The translations under genes were made by a program, and so were the position numbers. A stretch of DNA of 8,563 nt from Candidatus Troglogloeales bacterium. GTDB lineage: Bacteria > Nitrospirota > Nitrospiria > SBBL01 > SBBT01. The notes under the pieces are model-generated. The model saw only the letters and a list, made by a program, of their open reading frames with translations. It had not been told where the DNA came from and did no database searches. This document shows, piece after piece, positions 1 to 5,009 of this stretch (its first letter is position 1; each line of letters begins with the position of its first letter). The stretch is taken from contig SBBT01000063.1 in the NCBI GenBank assembly GCA_005239595.1, positions 1 through 8,563 on the forward strand, in the 5' to 3' direction.

Positions 1-404
1 ATCTTAAGCCCTGTTGGATCAAAACGTCCGCCCCCGATATTGTAAGAGAGGATCCTAAGATCGTAAGGGACAGAACCCTGACCCAACAAGTGGCGGATGG
101 GGAGGGAAAAACCGATCACCGGGATATAGATTATGAGCGCACTGGCTGTCAGAGGCCATAATAGCTTCCGATGAAATACAAGTGCCGCCGGTACGAGCAC
201 AACCAGGGGGAGGGCAATAACCCATCGAGGACCAAAGAGCATCACAGTGGCAACCCACCAACTGTCACCCAAGCTCCGGAGCGTCATCCAGACAGATAAA
301 GCAACAACGAGATATAACCAGACAAGAGCGGTCAGGACAAGCTTCCACGGTCTGCCATGGCGATGACGCGACATCTGCTTCACAGGTTCACGGGGATTTG
401 CCAT
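1..404 (-). CDS. Membrane-anchored endonuclease/exonuclease/phosphatase family protein (partial, N-terminal part)
   Basis: This frame is open from an ATG at 404 down to the left edge, giving 134 codons; the rest of the gene lies outside the window. The translation starts MANPREPVKQ, has a basic cytoplasmic-type N-terminus, then three hydrophobic stretches at about residues 22-40, 50-77 and 83-102. After these comes DLRILSYNIGGG at about 115-126. A strand ending in (T/S)YNI is the first motif of the EEP fold (DNase I/exonuclease III/sphingomyelinase-like), and its Asn (residue 122) normally helps bind the metal. The usual layout of such bacterial proteins is three membrane helices followed by an extracytoplasmic EEP domain, which fits here. 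The catalytic Glu, Asp and His motifs are outside the window, so the substrate cannot be judged. No strong ribosome-binding site precedes 404. An in-frame ATG at 479 would add 25 residues of unconvincing sequence. Confidence 0.72.
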   Translation of the reverse strand, partial: MANPREPVKQMSRHRHGRPWKLVLTALVWLYLVVALSVWMTLRSLGDSWWVATVMLFGPRWVIALPLVVLVPAALVFHRKLLWPLTASALIIYIPVIGFSLPIRHLLGQGSVPYDLRILSYNIGGGRFDPTGLK

Positions 405-509
405 CTTTCGTCTAGGGCTACAGGGCCTGTTAAACCCCCGGCCACCGTAGCACTTTTTGTATCTTACAACAAGATTCATCTGTGGAATAGCTTTCAATAA
501 AAGTGTTGC

Positions 510-525
510 TGGCACCTGATTTGAA
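510..525 (+). promoter_or_regulatory. Candidate sigma-54 (RpoN) promoter for the binding-protein gene
   Basis: The sequence TGGCACCTGATTTGAA matches the RpoN consensus TGGCACGNNNNTTGCW at nearly every fixed position, with the correct spacing of the -24 GG (511-512) and the -12 G (523). The deviations are C for G at 516 and A for C at 524, and the latter falls in the normally well-conserved -12 GC. A start about 12 nt after the -12 element would give a leader of some 47 nt before the ATG at 583. No enhancer-binding-protein gene or clear upstream activator site is visible nearby. This is a motif match only. Confidence 0.35.
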
Positions 526-542
526 AACGGCTCTTATGATAT

Positions 543-561
543 GATGCCTTTCGGCATTTTT
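543..561 (+). terminator. Small hairpin with T-run in the leader of the binding-protein gene
   Basis: ATGCC (544-548) and GGCAT (553-557) form a perfect 5-bp stem around a TTTC loop, extendable by one G-T pair, followed by a run of Ts to 561. It looks like a minimal intrinsic terminator. No plus-strand gene lies upstream, so if functional it would act as a leader attenuator or as a 5'-end stabiliser. Read on the minus strand the loop is GAAA, a GNRA tetraloop. The stem is short and could be chance. Confidence 0.3.
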
Positions 562-582
562 CATTAGGAGGGATCCATAGCT

Positions 583-2184
583 ATGGAGTGGCGGGGAGTT
601 CTTCTGGCAATGGTCTTTCTGTCTCTTCTCGTTGTATCCAGTTGTGCGGAGAAGGAACCAAAAAATCCGTATGCCTTGGTGGAGGGATCGATCGGCGATG
701 CCAAACGGCTGATTCCCATGCTTGCGACAGATGGAGCATCAGGAGACATATCCGGCCTGATCTTTAACGGATTGGTTAAATATGATAAAGAGGTAAATCT
801 GGTCGGAGATATTGCCGAGTCGTTTGAGGTAACCTCTGATTGCCTGTCTGTGACGTTTCACCTTAAAAAAGGGGTGAAGTGGCATGATGGCAAGGAATTT
901 ACCGCAGAGGATGTGATTTTTACCTATCAAAAAATTATCGATCCAGAGGTTGTCACCCCTTATAGCAGCGATTTCGAGACGGTTGATCGGGTTGTGGCAC
1001 TCGATCCTTATACGGTTCGTGTGACGTACAAAGAGGCCTATGCCCCCGGTATTGCCAACTGGGGAATGGGAATGATCCCAAAACACCTCCTGGAGGGAAG
1101 GGACTTAAATACCGATTCGTTTAATCGAAAGCCTATTGGGACGGGACCGTTTCGATTTTCAGAATGGAAGACAGGGGAACAGATTATTTTATCGGCCAAC
1201 TCTGATTTCTTTGGTGGAGCGCCGGAGATTCAAAAATATGTGTATCGGATTATTCCAGATACGGCAACGATGTTTCTAGAGCTGAAGGCGTTGAACCTCG
1301 ATTTAATGGGTTTAAGACCGATTCAATACCAGAAACAAACCGACAGTGATTTTCTTAAGAGAGAATTTAATAAACTCAAATACCCTGCATTGGGATACAC
1401 CTATATGGGATATAATCTGCTGGACAAGCGGTTCTCGGATCGTCGCGTCCGACGGGCCCTCGCCCACGCGATTAACAAGGAATCGATTATTCAGGGGGTG
1501 CTCTTTGGACTTGGAAGGCCGGCAACCGGGCCCTATATTCCAGAGTCCTGGGCCTATAATCCCCATGTGGAGGATTTTAAATACGATCCGAAAAGGGCCC
1601 GTTTACTTTTAGCCGATGCCGGATGGAATGCGACCAGTCCGGAGGGAATTCTAAAAAAAGAAGGGGTTCCTTTTTCCTTTACCATACTCACCAATCAAGG
1701 CAATGAAGAGCGCGCCAAGACGGCCGAGATTATTCAGAGTAACCTGAAGGACGTTGGGATACAAGTCGATATACGGGTGCTAGAGTGGCAGACATTTCTT
1801 CACGAATTTATTGATAAAAAGCGGTTTGAGGCGATCATACTGGGATGGGGGGTCGGACTTGATCCGGACCTCTATGCCATCTGGCATTCCAGTAAGACAA
1901 AGGAGGGAGAGTTTAATTTTGTCTCTTATCGCAATAAGGAAGTGGATGCCCTTTTGTTAAAGGGGAGAAACGCCTGCCGCCAGGAAGATCGGAAAAAAAT
2001 CTATCAAGAGGTGCACCAACTGATTGCGGACGACCAACCGTATACTTTTTTATATTATCCGATGGCCCTCCCCATCGTTCACAAGCGTTTTAAGGGGGTT
2101 CGTCCCTCACCCATCGGAATTTCCTACAATCTCCCGGAATGGAAGATTCCAAGAAACAAAACAGAATGGTATCTTATCCCATGA
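583..2184 (+). CDS. Peptide ABC transporter substrate-binding lipoprotein (SBP_bac_5 / OppA-DppA family)
   Basis: A 533-residue protein of normal length for the family 5 extracytoplasmic solute-binding proteins, which capture oligopeptides, dipeptides, nickel or related ligands for an ABC importer. Residues 1-20 are a signal peptide ending in VVSSC, a lipobox with Cys21 as the likely lipidated residue, so the protein should be membrane-tethered. Family hallmarks follow: LVGDIAESFEVTSD with FHLKKGVKWHDGKEFTAEDV (about residues 70-112), and the IGTGPFRF segment near 190. Further on comes the stretch with the VRRALAHAINKE helix near 290. The start is set by AGGAGGGA at 566-573, 9 nt before the ATG. 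The gene faces the dppBC-like permeases tail to tail across 5 bp and presumably supplies ligand to them, though it is not in their operon. The ligand cannot be told from sequence; peptides are most likely. Confidence 0.93.
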   Translation: MEWRGVLLAMVFLSLLVVSSCAEKEPKNPYALVEGSIGDAKRLIPMLATDGASGDISGLIFNGLVKYDKEVNLVGDIAESFEVTSDCLSVTFHLKKGVKWHDGKEFTAEDVIFTYQKIIDPEVVTPYSSDFETVDRVVALDPYTVRVTYKEAYAPGIANWGMGMIPKHLLEGRDLNTDSFNRKPIGTGPFRFSEWKTGEQIILSANSDFFGGAPEIQKYVYRIIPDTATMFLELKALNLDLMGLRPIQYQKQTDSDFLKREFNKLKYPALGYTYMGYNLLDKRFSDRRVRRALAHAINKESIIQGVLFGLGRPATGPYIPESWAYNPHVEDFKYDPKRARLLLADAGWNATSPEGILKKEGVPFSFTILTNQGNEERAKTAEIIQSNLKDVGIQVDIRVLEWQTFLHEFIDKKRFEAIILGWGVGLDPDLYAIWHSSKTKEGEFNFVSYRNKEVDALLLKGRNACRQEDRKKIYQEVHQLIADDQPYTFLYYPMALPIVHKRFKGVRPSPIGISYNLPEWKIPRNKTEWYLIP

Positions 2185-2189
2185 CCGTC

Positions 2190-3071
2190 TTAGTTTTCTT
2201 TTAATCGCGGATCAAGGGCGTCCCGCAATCCTTCACCGAGCAAGTTATATCCGAGCACTGTGATAAAAATTGCCAGACCTGGGAAGACAGAAAGCCACCA
2301 GGCGGTTTCGATGTTGTCTTTTCCGGCAGTCAAGATTCCTCCCCAGCTTGGGTTGGGAGGCTGAACCCCCAGGCCCAAAAAACTTAGTCCGGATTCTGTC
2401 AGGATTGCCCCTGCCATCCCTAAGATGGCCGATACATAAACCGGTGAGAGGGCATTTGGCAAGGCATGGCGGAAAATAAGACGCCTATTAGTCGATCCTG
2501 CGGCCCGTGCAGCCGTGACGTAATCGGTTTCTCTTAATGTCAGGAATTGCCCTCGAACGAGGCGTGCCACTCCCATCCAGCCTGTCACCCCGATTACAAT
2601 CATGATGTTCCATATGGATGGTTCTAGAATTGCGATCACTGCCAGTATTAGGAAAAAGGTGGGAATAGAAAGCATGATATCGACCAGACGCATGAAAAAC
2701 GCATCAATCCCGCCACCATAGAAACCTGCAACTGCCCCGACAAAGACACCAATAACCATCGCGATGCCGACAGCGATAAAGCCGACCAGGAGCGAAATCC
2801 TCGCCCCCCAGATGACCCGGCTAAGAACATCCCTCCCCAGGGGATCCGTGCCGAAGAGATGGTGGATGCTGGGAGGTTCTAGAATTTTTTGGATTTCTAT
2901 TTTGTTGGGGTCGTACGGAGATAACAGCGGGGCCAATACGGAGAGCAGAAAAACAGCGCCGACAATCACGCCTCCTAAAACGGCCGACCGTTTTCGTTTA
3001 AAACGGTGCCAGATCATCAGGCGGTACGTGAGCAAGGCCTCCTTTGTTGTCGTATCAGATGATCCCCTCAT
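2190..3071 (-). CDS. dppC: Peptide ABC transporter permease, DppC/OppC type
   Basis: A 293-residue inner-membrane permease of the BPD_transp_1 family, a normal length for DppC/OppC. A basic N-terminal region (WHRFKRKRSA) leads into a first membrane helix at about 31-50. The family motif HLFGTDPLGRDVLSR follows at 71-85, and further helices lie near 93-117, 128-149, 153-170, 211-235 and 260-282. The EAA loop that docks on the ATPase is clear at about 183-206 (DYVTAARAAGSTNRRLIFRH). I chose the ATG at 3071 over an in-frame ATG at 3146. It is preceded by GGGGAG five to six nucleotides upstream, gives the family-typical N-terminus, and lies 13 bp after the dppB stop instead of overlapping it. It should pair with DppB to form the channel. 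The matching ATPase genes (DppD/DppF) are not in the window. Confidence 0.93.
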   Translation of the reverse strand: MRGSSDTTTKEALLTYRLMIWHRFKRKRSAVLGGVIVGAVFLLSVLAPLLSPYDPNKIEIQKILEPPSIHHLFGTDPLGRDVLSRVIWGARISLLVGFIAVGIAMVIGVFVGAVAGFYGGGIDAFFMRLVDIMLSIPTFFLILAVIAILEPSIWNIMIVIGVTGWMGVARLVRGQFLTLRETDYVTAARAAGSTNRRLIFRHALPNALSPVYVSAILGMAGAILTESGLSFLGLGVQPPNPSWGGILTAGKDNIETAWWLSVFPGLAIFITVLGYNLLGEGLRDALDPRLKEN

Positions 3072-3084
3072 GTTCACTCCCCGT

Positions 3085-4056
3085 TTACGAGAGACGGACC
3101 TTTGGATTGATCCATGTATAAGATAAATCGGCCAGAAAATTCCCAATGAGGGTGAGTACCGCCCCTAACATCGTAAGTCCCATGATGACTGGGTAATCCC
3201 TTGCCAATACCGATTGAAAAGAAAGCTGTCCCATACCGGGAATTGCGAAAATCGTCTCGATAATCACGCTGCCGCCAATAAGACCGGGAAGTTCCAGACC
3301 CATCAAGGTGACAATCGGAATCAACGCGTTTTGCAAGGCATGTTTGTAAATAATCTTCCTTTCGGTCAACCCTTTTGCCCGGGCAGTCCGGATGTAATCT
3401 TGACGAATGACTTCCAGCATTTCTGAACGAAGATAACGGGAATACCCTGCCAGTCCGACGAGAGATGACGTGAAAACCGGCAAAACCAGATGCTGCATCC
3501 AATCAACCACCCTTTCTGGAAGTGTCATATGAGAGACCATGAGCGATTGATAGCCTGACAACGGGAGCCACCCCAGTGTTACCCCAAAAAAGAGAATCAG
3601 GAGCAATGCGAGCCAGAAATGAGGCAACGCAAATCCGATATAGACGAATAGGGTGGTTGCCCTGTCAAACCAAGAATATTGCCTGGCGGCAGAAAGGATC
3701 CCGATGGGGAAAGCGACAACGATAATTAACAAAAGAGATAAGAGATTAATGATGATCGTGATGGGAAGACGGCGAATAATTTTCTCCGAAACACGCTCGC
3801 CATCTACAAAAGAAGCACCTAAGTCCAGAGTTAAGAACCGACGAAGCCAATTTAAGTATTGGATATGGAGGGGACGGTCTAACCCATATAATCTTTTCAA
3901 GTTCTCTTTGGCCTGTGCCGAGACACGCGGATTAAGGGTCGTTTGAATATCTGTCGGATCTCCAGGCGCCAAATGAATAATTGCAAAAGTAAGAAGGGTG
4001 ATACCAAACAAGGAGACGAATAGATGACAGATTCGCTGAAGAAGAAAAGAGATCAC
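3085..4056 (-). CDS. dppB: Peptide ABC transporter permease, DppB/OppB type
   Basis: A permease of about 323 residues. The N-terminus (ISFLLQRICHLFVSLFGITL) and the following HLAPGDP motif are classic for DppB/OppB. The first membrane helix comes at once, followed by the periplasmic segment containing LKRLYGLDRPL. Helices then lie near 100-120, 135-160, 190-210, 245-270 and 290-310. The EAA loop is DYIRTARAKGLTERKIIYKH at about 221-240. The start is uncertain: the frame opens with a TTG at 4074, which has no ribosome-binding site. A GTG at 4056 has a GGGA a few bases upstream and begins exactly where family members usually begin, so I prefer it. It forms a two-gene operon with dppC, 13 bp apart, and is transcribed divergently from speD. 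Peptide import is the likely role; the neighbouring polyamine genes do not by themselves imply polyamine transport. Confidence 0.92.
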   Translation of the reverse strand: MISFLLQRICHLFVSLFGITLLTFAIIHLAPGDPTDIQTTLNPRVSAQAKENLKRLYGLDRPLHIQYLNWLRRFLTLDLGASFVDGERVSEKIIRRLPITIIINLLSLLLIIVVAFPIGILSAARQYSWFDRATTLFVYIGFALPHFWLALLLILFFGVTLGWLPLSGYQSLMVSHMTLPERVVDWMQHLVLPVFTSSLVGLAGYSRYLRSEMLEVIRQDYIRTARAKGLTERKIIYKHALQNALIPIVTLMGLELPGLIGGSVIIETIFAIPGMGQLSFQSVLARDYPVIMGLTMLGAVLTLIGNFLADLSYTWINPKVRLS

Positions 4057-4180
4057 TATTCCCAACTCTATCAAAACGGGTAGATGTGAGTCAAAGTTTT
4101 TCTACCCCTTACGTTATTTTATAATTATTTATTTTTATTGAAGAGGGGAACTTTTTTAATGTAACCTCCTGAAATTTAAA

Positions 4181-4189
4181 TTATCCACA
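4181..4189 (+). promoter_or_regulatory. Consensus DnaA box (TTATCCACA)
   Basis: A perfect match to the high-affinity DnaA box, embedded in AT-rich DNA and abutting the tandem repeat that follows. A single 9-mer match on either strand is expected by chance in roughly one window of this size in fifteen. It could be a real DnaA regulatory site or chance. No further boxes are nearby, so an origin is not supported. Confidence 0.35.
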
Positions 4190-4217
4190 AGGAAACATTC
4201 TCACAAGGAAACGTTCT
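4186..4217 (+). repeat. Tandem 16-bp direct repeat (2 copies)
   Basis: CACAAGGAAACATTCT (4186-4201) is followed immediately by CACAAGGAAACGTTCT (4202-4217), 15 of 16 bases identical. The pair lies between the two divergent promoters and is framed by ATTTAAAT palindromes. The spacing puts equivalent faces about one and a half helical turns apart. It may be a two-site operator for a regulator of dppBC or speDE-speA, or a recent slippage duplication. Confidence 0.6.
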
Positions 4218-4305
4218 GCTTAATCTGTTAATTTAAATCGCTAGACTATGGTCGATATATAGCTATGTATAAGTTATGCAGCCACAATTAGTGGGTGTTT
4301 TTTTC

Positions 4306-4333
4306 TTGACAAAAAGAAATATTGTTATATATT
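4306..4333 (+). promoter_or_regulatory. Sigma-70 promoter for the speD-speE-speA operon
   Basis: A perfect -35 TTGACA (4306-4311), a 16-bp spacer and a -10 TATATT (4328-4333, five of six). An upstream T-run (about 4298-4304) could act as an UP-like element. The start would be near 4340, giving a leader of about 235 nt. A TATAAT at 4341-4346 has no suitable -35. Confidence 0.62.
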
Positions 4334-4384
4334 GACGCTTTATAATATTACGTGTAGTAGGCAACTTAATTTACATTAAAACGC

Positions 4385-4490
4385 GGCAGGTTGCTCAAAA
4401 AGTTCCATAGGAGGCCTTTGTAATCCAAAGATCCAAAGACCACAGGGTCCGGTAGGACGATAGACAAATGGGCTTTTTCAGAAGTCTGCT
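4385..4490 (+). ncRNA. Structured element in the speD leader (long imperfect helix enclosing small hairpins)
   Basis: Bases 4385-4405 can pair with 4470-4490 over 21 positions: 14 Watson-Crick pairs, 5 G-U pairs and 2 mismatches. The enclosed 64 nt contain hairpin CTTTG/CAAAG (4416-4420 with 4426-4430) and hairpin GTCC/GGAC with a GGTA loop (4447-4458). The second half of a tandem 8-mer, ATCCAAAG (4423-4430, 4431-4438), offers an alternative partner for CTTTG. This looks like a folded leader RNA, or a decayed inverted-repeat (MITE/REP-like) element. I do not recognise a known riboswitch class. Confidence 0.4.
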
Positions 4491-4500
4491 AGAGGGTAGA

Positions 4501-4510
4501 TAAGGAGGTG
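4501..4510 (+). promoter_or_regulatory. Orphan near-perfect Shine-Dalgarno sequence in the speD leader
   Basis: TAAGGAGGTG is fully complementary to the usual 16S rRNA 3' end, yet no ATG, GTG or TTG lies at a normal distance after it. The speD start is 65 nt further on and has its own ribosome-binding site. A GTG formed by the motif itself (4508-4510) opens a 21-codon frame that ends with TAG at 4571-4573, just before the speD GTG at 4575. Confidence 0.4.
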
Positions 4511-4533
4511 CGAATAGACAGAGACCAACAAAA

Positions 4534-4549
4534 GGGATGGAAGCATCCC
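4534..4549 (+). other. Perfect hairpin just upstream of the speD ribosome-binding site
   Basis: GGGATG (4534-4539) and CATCCC (4544-4549) form a 6-bp stem with a GAAG loop, ending 10 nt before the speD ribosome-binding site. There is no T-run after it, so it is not an intrinsic terminator. It may shape ribosome access or stabilise the mRNA. Confidence 0.5.
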
Positions 4550-4559
4550 GTTATAACGA

Positions 4560-4566
4560 AAGGGGG
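4560..4566 (+). promoter_or_regulatory. Ribosome-binding site of speD, fixing a GTG start
   Basis: AAGGGGG lies 8 nt before the GTG at 4575. The nearest ATG (4579) is out of frame, so this site and the conserved N-terminus (ALGTHLLVEL) support the GTG start. Confidence 0.6.
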
Positions 4567-4574
4567 CAAATAGG

Positions 4575-5009
4575 GTGCATGCTTTGGGGACACACTTGCT
4601 TGTGGAGTTACGGGAATGCAGCACCAAGTTTTTGAATGATGCTAAGAAAGTAGAAGAAGTTCTTGTTACAGCGGCAAAAGAAGCGAAGGCGACGATTATT
4701 GAGAGTCGTTTTCATCGGTTTAGCCCCTTCGGAATCAGTGGCGTGGTTGTTATTGCCGAATCGCATTTAACCATCCATACGTGGCCGGAGTATGGTTATG
4801 CCGCAGTCGATATTTTTACCTGTGGTGAGGTATTGCAACCGTCGGTGGCAGCAACCTACATTATAGGGAAGCTCCATTCGAAGAATCCATCCATGGTGGA
4901 GATAAAAAGAGGCTACTTATCGCTGGGAAGACAAAAATTACCGCATAAGCCACCCAAAGGAGTTCCGATTCGTTATGAGCGAGACAAAGAGCTACAAATG
5001 GTTCCATGA
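4575..5009 (+). CDS. speD: S-adenosylmethionine decarboxylase proenzyme, short bacterial class (SpeD)
   Basis: A 144-residue pyruvoyl enzyme that makes decarboxylated SAM, the aminopropyl donor for polyamine synthesis in the cytoplasm. The central block ISGVVVIAESHLTIHTWPEY is diagnostic. The proenzyme cleaves itself between Glu62 and Ser63, and Ser63 becomes the pyruvoyl group. His68 and Cys83 (DIFTCGE) match the positions of the processing and proton-donor residues in the Thermotoga maritima enzyme. The start is GTG. Relatives from Bacillus and Thermotoga are about 126-130 residues, so the extra 14 or so lie at the C-terminus, partly in the stretch that overlaps speE by 35 bp. The overlap implies translational coupling. 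The gene is first in an operon with speE and speA and has an unusually long leader. Confidence 0.95.
   Translation: MHALGTHLLVELRECSTKFLNDAKKVEEVLVTAAKEAKATIIESRFHRFSPFGISGVVVIAESHLTIHTWPEYGYAAVDIFTCGEVLQPSVAATYIIGKLHSKNPSMVEIKRGYLSLGRQKLPHKPPKGVPIRYERDKELQMVP

Larger units (their letters stand above)
405..582. other. Divergent intergenic region between the EEP gene and the binding-protein gene
   Basis: This 178-bp spacer separates two genes that point away from each other. It should hold promoters for both. On the plus strand I see a sigma-54-like element (510-525), a small hairpin with a T-run (543-561) and a strong Shine-Dalgarno sequence (566-573). I see no convincing sigma-70 -35/-10 pair on either strand. 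Two overlapping TATGAT hexamers at 535-545 lack a -35 partner. Confidence 0.6.
4057..4574. other. Long divergent regulatory region between dppB and speD
   Basis: About 518 bp with no convincing protein gene. From left to right it holds an AT-rich block (4110-4140) likely to contain the leftward dppB promoter, then two ATTTAAAT palindromes (4174-4181, 4231-4238) bracketing a consensus DnaA box and a tandem 16-bp repeat. Next come a near-palindromic TA-rich segment (about 4254-4271), a good rightward sigma-70 promoter (4306-4333), and a long structured speD leader (about 4340-4574). Confidence 0.7.

Noticed and set aside
739..1086. Minus-strand open frame inside the binding-protein gene
   Set aside because: It is a shadow of a well-supported gene, without a recognisable domain or ribosome-binding site.
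3072..3146. Upstream ATG extension of dppC overlapping dppB
   Set aside because: The extra 25 residues are not family-like, and the ATG at 3071 has a good ribosome-binding site with normal operon spacing.
583..4056. Assignment of the ABC transporter as a polyamine (Pot) importer because it neighbours spe genes
   Set aside because: The binding protein belongs to the peptide-type family 5 and the permeases are DppB/DppC-like; PotD, PotB and PotC belong to other subfamilies.
4100..4350. Possible replication origin because of AT-rich DNA, a DnaA box and direct repeats
   Set aside because: Only one consensus DnaA box is present and no dnaA, dnaN, gidA or parAB gene is near; a regulatory region explains it better.
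4426..4473. Resemblance of CAAAGACCACAGGGTCCGGTAGGAC to part of a c-di-GMP-I (GEMM) riboswitch
   Set aside because: The conserved 5' half with its GNRA-capped stem and the downstream GCCGGGTTGCC-like segment are absent; the similarity is short and local.
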